NCBI GenBank assembly: GCA_902524285.1
Contig: CABZCR010000002.1
Location: 30,747-94,746 of the forward strand
Direction: 5' to 3'
DNA: 64,000 bases
From: an uncultured Pelagibacteraceae bacterium
Lineage (GTDB): Bacteria; Pseudomonadota; Alphaproteobacteria; Pelagibacterales; AG-422-B15
Numbering within the stretch: position 1 is the first letter of the stretch; every line of letters begins with the position of its first letter. Under the pieces are notes generated by a model that was not told where the DNA came from, searched no databases, and saw only the letters and a list, made by a program, of their open reading frames with translations. This document shows positions 8,780 through 18,280 of the stretch, in pieces. The translations under genes were made by a program, and so were the position numbers.

Positions 8780-9667
8780 ATGAACATAAAATTAAACAAT
8801 AGCTATATTAATGAATTATTAGAATACGAAAAGGTTCAAAATGGATTGTACATTGTGGCAACTCCCATTGGTAACCTTGGCGATATTACTATCAGATCAC
8901 TTAAGATCTTATCTTGTGTCGATCTTATTTTATGCGAAGATAGTAAAACGAGTAAAAAATTAACTAACAAGTATGGGATCAAGACACCTTTAAAACCTTT
9001 TCACAAATTTAATTCTAAGAAATCAATACCGTTATTAATAAAAATGCTTCATTTAGGTAAGTCTATGGCCTTAATCAGTGATGCTGGAACGCCACTAATT
9101 TCAGACCCAGGTGCAGACCTTGTAAAAAGCTGTGAGATTAACAGCATAAAAGTATTTTCAATACCAGGGCCCTCCGCAACAATAGCTAGTTTTGTGCTGT
9201 CAAACTTTTCTGAAAAATCTTTTTTATTTAGAGGTTTTTTCCCACGACAAAAAAGAGATGTTGCTAAAGAAATAGACATTATAAAAAAGATGGATTGCCC
9301 AATTATTTTTTTTGAGTCTCCTAAGCGTATTTTAAAATCATTATTATTAATACAAAAAAAACATGGTAATTGTGAAATTACTTTTGTTAGGGAATTAACT
9401 AAAAAAAATGAAGAAGTAATTAATTCTAATATATCTAATGTTATTAGCATATTGAAACAGAGAGCGAAAATTTTAGGGGAAGTAACTTTTATTATAAATC
9501 CAATACAAGACCTACTTGGAGAAAAAATTTCGAAACAAGATATACTATTACTTACTGATAAGCTTAGAAGAGATGGCCTAAATATATCTGAAATTTCTAG
9601 AGTAATTTCTAATGACTTTAACGTATCAAAAAGAGATGTATATCAATTGTTGATAAAAAATCAGTAA
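8780..9667 (+). CDS. rsmI: 16S rRNA (cytidine-1402-2'-O)-methyltransferase
   Basis: SAM-dependent methylation of C1402 in the decoding centre of 16S rRNA. The tetrapyrrole-methylase fold is recognisable from A-T-P-I-G-N-L-G-D (27-35), L-C-E-D-S-K-T-S-K, A-L-I-S-D-A-G-T-P-L-I-S-D-P-G and S-I-P-G-P-S-A. A Lys-rich late helical region carries I-S-K-R-D-V-Y-Q-L. Length is 295 residues. The ATG is the only candidate upstream of the first motif, and it abuts the ATG of the divergent lipoprotein gene, so promoter and ribosome signals must lie inside that gene. yraN, the usual follower, is absent. Confidence 0.93.
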   Translation: MNIKLNNSYINELLEYEKVQNGLYIVATPIGNLGDITIRSLKILSCVDLILCEDSKTSKKLTNKYGIKTPLKPFHKFNSKKSIPLLIKMLHLGKSMALISDAGTPLISDPGADLVKSCEINSIKVFSIPGPSATIASFVLSNFSEKSFLFRGFFPRQKRDVAKEIDIIKKMDCPIIFFESPKRILKSLLLIQKKHGNCEITFVRELTKKNEEVINSNISNVISILKQRAKILGEVTFIINPIQDLLGEKISKQDILLLTDKLRRDGLNISEISRVISNDFNVSKRDVYQLLIKNQ

Positions 9668-9701
9668 TAAAATAAAACTTGGTATATGATGATTAGTAAC
9701 A

Positions 9702-10292
9702 ATGAAAATTAAATCTTTATTTGTTGTAATATATATAGCTTTTTCTGGTATTTGGATAACAAATTGTGCTCAAGTTGCAACTGGAGCGGCTGTAAAGGTT
9801 GTTACTGTTAATCAGGAAGATAGATCAATTGGTGAGTTTGTTGACGATACGATAATTAAAACTGTAATTAAAAATGCATATTTTGATCAAAATGAAAATT
9901 TATTTTTTAATATTGATGTTGAGGTATCTCAAGCTAGAGTTTTACTTACAGGAACAGTAGAGAATATTGATCTAAAAATCGAGGCAACGCGTATTGCATG
10001 GGGAGTAAGCGGTGTAGAAACTGTTATAAATGAAATTCAAATCTCGAATTCAGACAACATTCTTAATTATGCTGATGATTTAGTAATAAGCACAAAAGTA
10101 AAGGGAAAATTAATCTTACAAGAAAATGTTAATTCACTTAACTACAATATTGAGACAGTAAATAAGCTTGTTTATATAATTGGAATTGCAGCAAGTGAGA
10201 GTGAGAAAAATTTAGTAATTGATATTGCACAAAACGTATATGGAGTTAAAGAAGTAATAGATTATATCTCAATTAGAGAAAGTGAAATTTAA
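9702..10292 (+). CDS. BON-domain lipoprotein (DolP/YraP-like)
   Basis: A 196-residue lipoprotein: a signal peptide with lipobox W-I-T-N-C (Cys22), then two BON domains at about 46-115 and 120-192. Each has the A/V-x-L-x-G-x-V strand followed by an alternating helix (V-L-L-T-G-T-V-E-N and V-Y-I-I-G-I-A-A-S). Proteins of this kind (DolP, formerly YraP) bind anionic lipid on the inner face of the outer membrane and support envelope integrity. It lies between rsmI and gshB, a position BON proteins hold in other proteobacteria, and is followed by gshB after only five bases, so the two are probably co-transcribed. Confidence 0.85.
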   Translation: MKIKSLFVVIYIAFSGIWITNCAQVATGAAVKVVTVNQEDRSIGEFVDDTIIKTVIKNAYFDQNENLFFNIDVEVSQARVLLTGTVENIDLKIEATRIAWGVSGVETVINEIQISNSDNILNYADDLVISTKVKGKLILQENVNSLNYNIETVNKLVYIIGIAASESEKNLVIDIAQNVYGVKEVIDYISIRESEI

Positions 10293-10297
10293 TAAAA

Positions 10298-11227
10298 ATG
10301 AATATTGGTTTTCAGATAGATGAGGTTGAAAAACTTAATTTTAAAACTGATAGCTCACTTCCACTTATCCTTGAATCTCAGAAAAGAAGAAATAAAAACT
10401 ATTATTTTTTACCAAGCAGTTTAACGTATAAAGAAAATCATTTGTATGCCCAAGTAAGGGATATTTCATTCAGAAATAACAAATTATCAAGCTACGTAAT
10501 CGGTAAAGAAAAGCAATTCAGAGTTGATCATTTTAATTATGTTTTTATAAGACAGGATCCGCCATATAATATGGAGTATATCTCTTCTTTACATCTTTTA
10601 GAGCAAGTTACGGGTTCTATAAAGTTTATTAACAGTCCAAAAGGCATTAGGAATGCTCCAGAAAAAATTTCAATGCTAGCACACAAAAACATTATACCTC
10701 CAACAATAATTACTAGATCTAAAATTGAAGTTGTTAATTTTATGAAAAAATTTGGAAAGTCAGTAATTAAACCGTTATACGGCAATGGAGGTGAGAGCAT
10801 ATTTTTACTTGATAAAAATGACGAAAATTACAATCAAATTATCGAGAGATTTACAGATCAACTCAATGAGCCTTTCATAGTTCAAAAGTTTTTATCAGAG
10901 ATAAAAAAGGGGGATAAAAGGATAATTATTATTAATGGAAAACCAATTGCAGCTCTGAGAAGAATTCCAAACAAGAAAGAAATAAGATCTAATATTCACG
11001 TTGGAGGCAACTGTGAAGCAGTTAATTTGTCAAAAAATGATCTGAAAATTTGCAATCAAATAAAAAAATTCTTACAAGATGAAGGACTTTTCTTTGTTGG
11101 CATTGATATTATTGGAAAATATTTAACAGAAATAAATGTTACTTCTCCAACTTGCATCCAAGAAATTAAAAAATTTCATAAAATTGATATAGCCAAAATA
11201 ATATGGGATCAACTTAATGAATATTAA
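10298..11227 (+). CDS. gshB: Glutathione synthetase
   Basis: Joins gamma-glutamylcysteine and glycine with ATP, the last step of glutathione synthesis. The bacterial GshB layout is clear: an amino-terminal domain with Y-V-F-I-R-Q-D-P-P-Y-N-M-E-Y, then N-S-P-K-G-I-R-N-A-P-E-K, then an ATP-grasp domain with V-I-K-P-L-Y-G-N-G-G, V-Q-K-F-L-S-E-I-K-K-G-D-K-R, the R-R-I-P glutathione-contact segment and the late F-V-G-I-D-I-I-G and E-I-N-V-T-S-P-T motifs. Length is 309 residues, close to the usual 315. It is followed after 14 bases by an esterase gene. Confidence 0.95.
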   Translation: MNIGFQIDEVEKLNFKTDSSLPLILESQKRRNKNYYFLPSSLTYKENHLYAQVRDISFRNNKLSSYVIGKEKQFRVDHFNYVFIRQDPPYNMEYISSLHLLEQVTGSIKFINSPKGIRNAPEKISMLAHKNIIPPTIITRSKIEVVNFMKKFGKSVIKPLYGNGGESIFLLDKNDENYNQIIERFTDQLNEPFIVQKFLSEIKKGDKRIIIINGKPIAALRRIPNKKEIRSNIHVGGNCEAVNLSKNDLKICNQIKKFLQDEGLFFVGIDIIGKYLTEINVTSPTCIQEIKKFHKIDIAKIIWDQLNEY

Positions 11228-11241
11228 TTAAATTTTTTCTT

Positions 11242-12204
11242 ATGAGTGTACAGGCCAAATTACTAAATTTTATGCTTACAAAATATGTTAAAAATGTCCA
11301 ACCTCCGGTTGAGGAAAGATCATATATAGAAGCTAGAAAGATGATGAATCAGGAAGGATATAGTGATCAAAATGCACCATTCGGATCAAAAATAATTCAA
11401 AAATTTATTTTTAAGAAAACTAAATCATACATTACAACTAATGAAATTTTTTTAAATAATATAAGAGCTCTACATTTTACACATGACAACTTTGATAACG
11501 AAAAATGTATATTGTATTTTCATGGCGGAGGATATGTTGCTGGTTCTCCAGAAACTCATCAAAATATGCTACTTTCACTAGCTCACTTATCTTCAACTCA
11601 AATATTTGCTATTGATTATTCATTATCGCCTGAGAGCGTTTTTCCGCAAGCAATAAATGATGCTCTAAAGAGTTATGATGCTCTAATTGAAAAAGGTTTT
11701 AAAAGTGATAATATATTTTTTGGAGGAGACTCAGCTGGTGGAAATTTAACCTTGGTAAGTACACTCAAATTACAACAGTTAAATCAAACACTGCCATCAA
11801 AATTATTCTTATTATCGCCCTGGACTGATCTAACCGGCGAAGGGAGAAGTATTAAGGAAAATTCAAAATCAGATCCATACTTGTCATACGACAATTGGCT
11901 AAACACGTCACTTTCAATGCAAAAGACTGTAAAAGAGTGGTATGCCCCTAATCAGAATTATCAAAATCCACTTATCTCACCTGTATTTGCTGAGTATCGT
12001 GATTTTCCAAATACATTAATCCAAGTGAGTGATATCGAAATACTTTATAGTGACTCCCAAGATGTTGCTGAAAGAATAAAAATAGGAGGTAATGAAGTTA
12101 AACTTTCTGTTTACAATAATCTACCACATGTATGGCAGATCTTTGGATTTTTACCTGAAGCAAAACAAGCGCTTCGTGAAATTTCCGATTTTTTAAAGAA
12201 TTAA
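11242..12204 (+). CDS. HSL-family alpha/beta hydrolase (esterase/lipase)
   Basis: A 320-residue carboxylesterase of the hormone-sensitive-lipase group. The oxyanion motif is H94-G-G-G97, the nucleophile is Ser164 in G-G-D-S-A-G-G, the acid is probably Glu266 (Q-V-S-D-I-E-I-L) and the base is His296 (L-P-H-V-W). These place it with enzymes that hydrolyse short acyl esters. The natural substrate is not deducible. No signal peptide is visible, so it is likely cytoplasmic. It follows gshB closely and its stop shares the four bases TTAA with the convergent maeB stop. Confidence 0.87.
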   Translation: MSVQAKLLNFMLTKYVKNVQPPVEERSYIEARKMMNQEGYSDQNAPFGSKIIQKFIFKKTKSYITTNEIFLNNIRALHFTHDNFDNEKCILYFHGGGYVAGSPETHQNMLLSLAHLSSTQIFAIDYSLSPESVFPQAINDALKSYDALIEKGFKSDNIFFGGDSAGGNLTLVSTLKLQQLNQTLPSKLFLLSPWTDLTGEGRSIKENSKSDPYLSYDNWLNTSLSMQKTVKEWYAPNQNYQNPLISPVFAEYRDFPNTLIQVSDIEILYSDSQDVAERIKIGGNEVKLSVYNNLPHVWQIFGFLPEAKQALREISDFLKN

Positions 12205-14468
12205 TTCTTAAAAGCTGATAATGCAGCAAGATTGACAATATCTGCAACATTCGCACCTAATGGAGCGATTTGTATACTTTCTTTAAAACCGACTAAATAA
12301 GGCCCCACAAGCGTACCGCCTCCAAGCTCTTGAAGCATTTTTGTAGAAATACTCGCACTATGAATCGCTGGCATAATGAGTAGATTTGCAGGTCCCGATA
12401 ATTTACAGAATGGATAAAGACTCATTAAATTTTCATTGAGTGCTGTATTTGCTCCCATTTCACCGTCATATTCAAAATCAAGATTTCTTTCATCCAGAAT
12501 TTTTTTCGCGTCTCTCATAAAAACTGATCTTTCCGTAAATGGCTTTCCAAAATTTGAATATGAAACTAACGCAGCTTTAGGCTCGATACCAAATATATCT
12601 CTAACAACCTCAGCACTTTCTTGAGTAATATTTGCTAATTGAGATGCATTTGGCATGTCATGTACATTAGAGTCTGCAACAAAGATTGTTCTACCATTGC
12701 ATAACATAACCGTCATGCCGAGAATTGTTTTGTTAGGAATTGGATCTAAAACGTATTCAATACTTTCTAGAGAAGCTGCATAACTTCTTGTCAATCCACA
12801 TACCATTGCATCAGCTTCTTTTAAGGATACCATGCATGCCGCAAAAACATTTCTTTCTCTTATAAGTAGATCAAGACAGTCTTTCTTTAGAAAACCTTTT
12901 CTCTGTAAACGGTGATAAATATGTTCTGCATAACGATCATGCTCTGTTTTATTTCTAGTACTATGAACTTCCATTTGATCGAAAAAATCTAAACCCATAT
13001 CCTTCATTTTATTTTCAATAATTTCATCTCTTCCAATTAGAATTGGAGTACCCATTCCATTGTTTAGAAAAATTACTGCAGCCCTGATCATGTTTTCCTC
13101 TTCACCCTCAGTAAAAATTACTCTTTTCGGATTCTCTTTCACCTCTTGAAAAACTTTTTGAAGAAGACCAGCAGATGGATTTAGTCTCGCGGACAGCTCA
13201 TTAGAATAGTTTTCCATATCAACAATTGCTTTACGCGCAACCCCTGTATCCATTGCAGCTTTAGCAACTGCCGGTGGAACTTTACTAATCAATCTAGGAT
13301 CAAAAGGAGAGGGAATAATATATTCTGGGCCATACTGAGGTCTATTTCCAGGATATGCATTTGCCACTTCATCTGGCACGTCTTCTTTGGCCAAATCAGC
13401 AATTGCTTTTGCTGCAGCAATTTTCATTTCAAGATTAATTGTTTTTGCCCTAACATCCAGAGCGCCTCTAAATATGTATGGAAAGCCCAATACGTTGTTA
13501 ACCTGGTTAGGGTAATCAGATCTTCCAGTGGCAATTATTGCATCATCTCTGCATTCTTTAATTTTCTCTGGTAATATTTCTGGCTCAGGATTTGCCATGG
13601 CAAAAATAATTGGTTTTTCTGCCATGGAAAGGATCATCTTTTGATTAATGATGTTTCCAACAGAAAGTCCAAAAAAGATATCAGCTCCTTCTAATGCATC
13701 TTCAAGAGTTTTACATTTTGTTTTTACTGCATGTGCAGATTTCCACTGATTGATATTTTCTTTTCTTTCGGTATTTATAACTCCCTTAGTGTCACATAAT
13801 ATTGCATTTTCATTTGGCATGCCCATTGCTTTTAGTAGTTCAAGACACGCAATCCCTGCAGCTCCAGCACCATTAACAACAATTTTAGCCTCACTAATTT
13901 TTTTACCAGTAAGGTCTAATGCATTTATAAGAGCTGCAGCAGATATAATTGCAGTACCATGTTGATCATCATGAAAAATTGGTATGTCCATAATTTCTCT
14001 CAGTGTGTCTTCAATTATGAAACACTCAGGTGCTTTTATATCTTCAAGGTTAATTCCCCCAAAAGAAGGTCCTAAGTACTTTACAGAATTGATAAATTCA
14101 TCCGCATCTTCTGTGTCAATTTCTAAATCGATTGAGTCGATATCTGAAAATCTTTTAAATAAAACAGATTTACCTTCCATAACTGGTTTTGAAGCATGGG
14201 CACCTAAATTTCCTAAACCTAAGATTGCAGTACCATTTGATATAACTGCAACGATGTTACCTTTACTGGTGTAATCATAGACTGTACTTGTATCATCTGC
14301 TATCGCATTAACCGGTGCAGCAACACCTGGTGAATAAGCTAGTGACAGATCTCTTTGAGTTTCAAGTGGCTTTGTAGCTTTAATTTCAATTTTTCCTGGC
14401 TTACCCTGTGCATGAAAAACTAAAGCTTCTTTTTCACTAAAATGTTCTTCTCTATCTTTTTTGGCCAT
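12201..14468 (-). CDS. maeB: NADP-dependent malic enzyme fused to a phosphotransacetylase-like domain
   Basis: A 755-residue two-domain protein. Residues about 15-430 are malic enzyme, oxidatively decarboxylating malate to pyruvate: S-P-G-V-A-A-P at 46-52, N-G-T-A-I-L-G-L-G-N-L-G-A near 76-88, H-D-D-Q-H-G-T-A, the Rossmann V-V-N-G-A-G-A-A-G-I-A-C, and M-A-N-P-E-P-E-I. Residues about 435-755 resemble phosphate acetyltransferase (R-V-I-F-T-E-G-E-E-E-N, Y-S-N-F-G-K and a long A-L-L-V-G-P-Y-like end). In known MaeB proteins this second domain is regulatory and senses acetyl-CoA. The gene stands alone on the minus strand, divergent from murJ across 123 bases that contain no clear motif. Confidence 0.96.
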   Translation of the reverse strand: MAKKDREEHFSEKEALVFHAQGKPGKIEIKATKPLETQRDLSLAYSPGVAAPVNAIADDTSTVYDYTSKGNIVAVISNGTAILGLGNLGAHASKPVMEGKSVLFKRFSDIDSIDLEIDTEDADEFINSVKYLGPSFGGINLEDIKAPECFIIEDTLREIMDIPIFHDDQHGTAIISAAALINALDLTGKKISEAKIVVNGAGAAGIACLELLKAMGMPNENAILCDTKGVINTERKENINQWKSAHAVKTKCKTLEDALEGADIFFGLSVGNIINQKMILSMAEKPIIFAMANPEPEILPEKIKECRDDAIIATGRSDYPNQVNNVLGFPYIFRGALDVRAKTINLEMKIAAAKAIADLAKEDVPDEVANAYPGNRPQYGPEYIIPSPFDPRLISKVPPAVAKAAMDTGVARKAIVDMENYSNELSARLNPSAGLLQKVFQEVKENPKRVIFTEGEEENMIRAAVIFLNNGMGTPILIGRDEIIENKMKDMGLDFFDQMEVHSTRNKTEHDRYAEHIYHRLQRKGFLKKDCLDLLIRERNVFAACMVSLKEADAMVCGLTRSYAASLESIEYVLDPIPNKTILGMTVMLCNGRTIFVADSNVHDMPNASQLANITQESAEVVRDIFGIEPKAALVSYSNFGKPFTERSVFMRDAKKILDERNLDFEYDGEMGANTALNENLMSLYPFCKLSGPANLLIMPAIHSASISTKMLQELGGGTLVGPYLVGFKESIQIAPLGANVADIVNLAALSAFKN

Positions 14469-14591
14469 AATTTACTTTTTTCGGATTTTATATAGGATTT
14501 AAACTACTTTTCAAATTCAAAAGATATATATTAGACGAACCTTTATTTTTGAAGTTATTTAAATCAAAATAAATTAATAAACAATGTTTAT

Positions 14592-16130
14592 ATGAACGTT
14601 TTAAGGTCTTCTGTTATTTATTCTTTTTTTACCTCATTAAGTAGAATTTTTGGATTTATCAGAGACATACTAATTGCCAATTTCTTAGGTACCGGTGTAG
14701 TAGCTGATATTTTTTTCGTTGCATTTAGGTTTCCAAATACCTTTAGAAGAATATTTTCAGAAGGAGCATTAAACTCGGCATTCGTACCCATCTACACAAA
14801 ACTTATCACGAATAATTCAAAAAAAGAGTCAAGTAAATTTGCTGGAAGTATTTTTTTAATTTTCTTTATTACAACCTCATTAGTAGTTTTAATCATTGAA
14901 ATTTTTATGCCATTCTTTATGGCTATTTTAGCTCCTGGTTTTAAGAATGACCATGCTAAGTTTGCTGAATTAGTTAAGGTTTCAAGAATTATTTTCCCGT
15001 TTTTAATTTTAATAAGTATTTCGTCAATTTGTTCATCTATTCTTAATTCTTATAACAAGTTTGCTTTGTCAGCAGCCCTCCCAATAATATTAAATATCAC
15101 TTTAATTATCGCATTAATCATTGCAGCTTATGCATCAATCGACTTTTTAATCTTCTTATCATGGAGTGTTATTGTTGCTGGAACAATTCAGTTTATACTT
15201 CTCACAATAGTATTAATCAGAAAAAGAATATATTTTTCTTTTACTACAAATATATACACCAGCTACATTAAAAGGTTCGCAAAATTATTTTCTGCAAGTT
15301 TTTTATCATCTGGATTATTGCAAATTAATATTTTGATCGGAACGATAATTGCCTCTTACGAAAGTGGTGCAATTTCATATTTATACTATGCCGATCGAGT
15401 TTATCAATTGCCTCTTGCACTTATTGGTATAGCAATTGGTATGGTTCTACTTCCCTCAATTTCAAGCAAGATAAAATCAGATAGTTTTGAAATAATCAAT
15501 CGTTCAATAGAACAAACTTTATTATACTCGTTTTTATTCGCGGTTCCTGCATCATTTGGGATTTTTGCGCTTTCAGAGCAAATTATTAGCTTACTTTTCG
15601 AACGAGGAGAATTTGATGAAGTATCTACATTGTTCACTTCTAAAGCCCTGAAGCTATATTCCTTCGGCCTTGTAGCATTTATTCTCATGAAAATTTATAC
15701 ACCAATATTTTTTGCACACGAAAAGGCAAAACCTACTTTGTATATTGCCATTATAAATATAATTATTAATACTGTACTAAGCATAGTCCTATTTATTAAT
15801 ATAGGATTTGTTGGCATTCCAATAGCTACAAGTGTATCAGCGTGGATATGCGTTATATTAATGAACTATTTCTTAGAAAAATATGATTATTATAAGATTA
15901 GCGACAGAATTTTCTTACCCATAACAATCATTTTTATTGCTTCGCTTTTAATGTACTTTTATTTACTTTTTTTAACAAAATATTCAGAAATATTTATAAA
16001 TTTATTACAGGATCATAAAATTATATTCCTTTTATTTTCAGTGCTTTCTTCAATACTACTTTATTTTATTCTGATTTCATTTTACAAGCCGTTTAGATAT
16101 TCTGAAATTAAAAAAGTTTTACAAAAATGA
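14592..16130 (+). CDS. murJ: Lipid II flippase MurJ
   Basis: Polytopic inner-membrane protein of 512 residues that moves the lipid-linked peptidoglycan precursor to the periplasmic face. The MVF-family start is textbook: S-R-I-F-G-F-I-R-D at about 17-25, then V-A-D-I-F-F-V-A-F-R-F-P-N-T-F-R-R and F-S-E-G-A-L-N-S-A-F-V-P at 45-66. About 14 hydrophobic segments follow. F-E-R-G-E-F-D near residue 335 is another family motif. The stop overlaps the trpS ATG by four bases (ATGA). murJ-trpS-uspA-nfu is a conserved alphaproteobacterial order, although glnD, often just before murJ, is not here. Confidence 0.95.
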   Translation: MNVLRSSVIYSFFTSLSRIFGFIRDILIANFLGTGVVADIFFVAFRFPNTFRRIFSEGALNSAFVPIYTKLITNNSKKESSKFAGSIFLIFFITTSLVVLIIEIFMPFFMAILAPGFKNDHAKFAELVKVSRIIFPFLILISISSICSSILNSYNKFALSAALPIILNITLIIALIIAAYASIDFLIFLSWSVIVAGTIQFILLTIVLIRKRIYFSFTTNIYTSYIKRFAKLFSASFLSSGLLQINILIGTIIASYESGAISYLYYADRVYQLPLALIGIAIGMVLLPSISSKIKSDSFEIINRSIEQTLLYSFLFAVPASFGIFALSEQIISLLFERGEFDEVSTLFTSKALKLYSFGLVAFILMKIYTPIFFAHEKAKPTLYIAIINIIINTVLSIVLFINIGFVGIPIATSVSAWICVILMNYFLEKYDYYKISDRIFLPITIIFIASLLMYFYLLFLTKYSEIFINLLQDHKIIFLLFSVLSSILLYFILISFYKPFRYSEIKKVLQK

Positions 16131-17149
16131 GTGAACTTAAAAATAATATTGTTTTATCAGGAGTTCAACCTTCGGGCGACCTTCATATAGGCAATTATCT
16201 CGGAGCAATTAAAAATTTTGTAGGTATGCAAAATGACTATAATTGTTTTTTTTGTATAGTAGATTTACATGCAATTACAGTGAAGCAGGATCCAAAAATA
16301 CTTAAAAGAAATACTTTGGAAGTTGCAGCGACCTACGTTGCATCAGGCATAGATCCAAAAAAAAGTGTAGTATTTAATCAAAGTAGTGTACCTGCTCATT
16401 CAGAGTTAGCATGGATATTTAATTGTGTAACAAGAATGGGATGGTTGAGTCGCATGACACAATTCAAAGATAAAGCAGGCAAAGATAAAGAGAATGCGAG
16501 TTCAGGACTATTTATTTATCCAAACTTAATGGCTGCAGACATATTGATTTATAAAGCAACTCATGTACCGGTAGGAAATGATCAAAAGCAGCACTTGGAA
16601 CTTACAAGAGATATTGCACAAAAATTCAACCGTGATTTTGATTGTGAAAACTTCTTTCCAATTCCTGAGCCAATTATAGATAAGGATATTTCAAGGATCA
16701 TGTCACTCAAAGATGGAAATCAAAAAATGAGTAAATCAGACCAATCAGAATACTCTCGTATAACTCTTATGGATGAGAGTGATGAAATTATAAAAAAAAT
16801 AAAAAAAGCAAAAACCGCGGATAGTGTAATGCCAGAAAAAATTGAGGATATACTTAAACTGAGTGAGGTAAATAATTTACTTAATATTTATTCCGGATTT
16901 TCTGGAGTAGAAAAACAAGAGCTGATTGCAAAATACAAAGGACAAAATTTTTCTAATTTTAAATCTGACTTGTCAGATACTCTTGTTGAACAAATAAAAC
17001 CTATAACAGCAGAAATTAAAAAACTTATGCAGGATAAGAGCTATCTCTTAGAGATATTGCAAGAGGGCCAAAATAAAGCAAACGAAGTTGCAAAAAAAAC
17101 TATTAACGATGTTTATGACATTGTAGGATTACTCAGAAATGAAACATAG
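16127..17149 (+). CDS. trpS: Tryptophanyl-tRNA synthetase
   Basis: Class I aminoacyl-tRNA synthetase charging tRNA-Trp. The Rossmann signatures are H20-I-G-N (in Q-P-S-G-D-L-H-I-G-N) and K200-M-S-K-S. Y-P-N-L-M-A-A-D-I-L and V-G-N-D-Q-K-Q-H-L-E-L-T-R-D are the usual tryptophan/ATP-pocket segments. Length is 340 residues. It overlaps murJ by four bases and the next gene, uspA, by eleven, so it is clearly translated from a shared transcript. Confidence 0.97.
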   Translation: MSELKNNIVLSGVQPSGDLHIGNYLGAIKNFVGMQNDYNCFFCIVDLHAITVKQDPKILKRNTLEVAATYVASGIDPKKSVVFNQSSVPAHSELAWIFNCVTRMGWLSRMTQFKDKAGKDKENASSGLFIYPNLMAADILIYKATHVPVGNDQKQHLELTRDIAQKFNRDFDCENFFPIPEPIIDKDISRIMSLKDGNQKMSKSDQSEYSRITLMDESDEIIKKIKKAKTADSVMPEKIEDILKLSEVNNLLNIYSGFSGVEKQELIAKYKGQNFSNFKSDLSDTLVEQIKPITAEIKKLMQDKSYLLEILQEGQNKANEVAKKTINDVYDIVGLLRNET

Positions 17150-17615
17150 ATCAAAGTTCATAGTAATAGTTGATGATACTCAAGAATTGGATGTAGCGAT
17201 AAGGTTTGCTGCTAAGCGCGCTCAAAGCACAAAAGGTGGAGTTATATTATTAAATGTAATAGAACAATTTGATCCTCAACAATGGCAGTCGATTGAAGAT
17301 ATAATCCTTCAAGAAGCAAGAGACAAGGCACAAGAAAAACTTCAAAAATGGTCTAAAATAATAAATGATCTTACAGGAATTGTTCCTGAATTAATAGTGA
17401 AGGAAGGAGTTACAAGTGAAAAAGTTGTTGAGACACTTGAAGAAGATAAGGCAATAAGATTTCTTGTTTTGGCTGCAGCTGAAGCAGACAAGCCTGGACC
17501 GCTTGTCACCCTTTTAGCGGGTAAAAAATCTGGAAAATTACCAGTTCCTGTAGTAATTATACCGCAAGGATTGTCAGACAATGTAATTGATGATTTAGCA
17601 TCAAGATCAGATTAA
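17139..17615 (+). CDS. Universal stress protein (UspA family)
   Basis: A 158-residue single Usp domain: F-I-V-I-V-D-D-T at the start, a long central charged helix (I-L-Q-E-A-R-D-K-A-Q-E-K-L-Q-K-W), then F-L-V-L-A-A-A-E, and a late V-P-V-V-I-I-P strand. The nucleotide-binding G-x2-G-x9-G-[ST] is not clearly present, so ATP binding is uncertain. The start lies inside trpS. The gene occupies the conserved spot between trpS and the NifU-domain gene. A biological role cannot be inferred beyond the family's general link to stress. Confidence 0.85.
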   Translation: MKHRSKFIVIVDDTQELDVAIRFAAKRAQSTKGGVILLNVIEQFDPQQWQSIEDIILQEARDKAQEKLQKWSKIINDLTGIVPELIVKEGVTSEKVVETLEEDKAIRFLVLAAAEADKPGPLVTLLAGKKSGKLPVPVVIIPQGLSDNVIDDLASRSD

Positions 17616-17702
17616 AAATCTTATATATTTCAGTAACTTATTAAAAAACTGTTTCAAAACTTTAAAAATTTATGAATTTATCTATATAAATTTATTATCA
17701 TT

Positions 17703-18266
17703 ATGTTCATACAAACCGAATCAACACCAAACCCCAATTCATTGAAGTTCATTCTTGATAACTACGAGCTGTGTGAAAATCCTATTGAATTTAGCAAAAC
17801 TCGTAAAAAAATTCATTCAACTCTTGCTGATGAGCTTTTAAAAATAGAAGGTGTAGAAAATCTATTATTTAATAAGAATTGTATTTCAGTTAACAAAAAT
17901 GAATATACTTGGGATCAGCTTAAAGCTTCAATATTAAAAGTAATTTCAAACCATATAAACTCAGGACTCCCAGCTGTTGAAAAAAAAGATCACAACTCTG
18001 TTCAAATTGATAGCGTCAATTATGATAAAGATGACACTAAAGTAGTGAGTATGATCAATAGCATTTTATCATCAAAGATAAGGCCAGCGATAATGCAAGA
18101 TGGGGGAGATGTGCAATTTATAAAGTATGAAAGCGGTACTGTATATTTGTCTTTAAAGGGAAGTTGTGCAGGTTGTCCTAGCGCGACAGTTACATTAAAG
18201 AATGGTATTGAAAATATGCTTAAACATCACATACCTGAAGTTAAACAAGTTGAGCAGGTACTCTAA
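17703..18266 (+). CDS. nfuA: Fe-S cluster scaffold/carrier Nfu (Nfu_N plus NifU C-terminal domain)
   Basis: Carries or assembles [4Fe-4S] clusters for client enzymes, which here could include nth, miaB and the CCG oxidoreductase. Residues about 1-88 are the Nfu_N domain (F-I-Q-T-E-S-T-P-N-P-N-S-L-K-F). Residues about 112-187 are the NifU domain, with R-P-A-I-M-Q-D-G-G-D-V and the cluster-binding pair C155-A-G-C158. Length is 187 residues, the normal mitochondrial/alphaproteobacterial Nfu1 architecture. The 87-base gap before it is very AT-rich with several TATA-like hexamers but no distinctive operator. The symbol nfuA is by similarity of domain content only. Confidence 0.92.
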   Translation: MFIQTESTPNPNSLKFILDNYELCENPIEFSKTRKKIHSTLADELLKIEGVENLLFNKNCISVNKNEYTWDQLKASILKVISNHINSGLPAVEKKDHNSVQIDSVNYDKDDTKVVSMINSILSSKIRPAIMQDGGDVQFIKYESGTVYLSLKGSCAGCPSATVTLKNGIENMLKHHIPEVKQVEQVL

Positions 18267-18280
18267 GAGGTTATAAGACG

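Noticed and set aside
9049..9450. A 133-codon open frame opposite rsmI
   Set aside because: It is a shadow of the well-supported rsmI frame, with no motif and no ribosome site.
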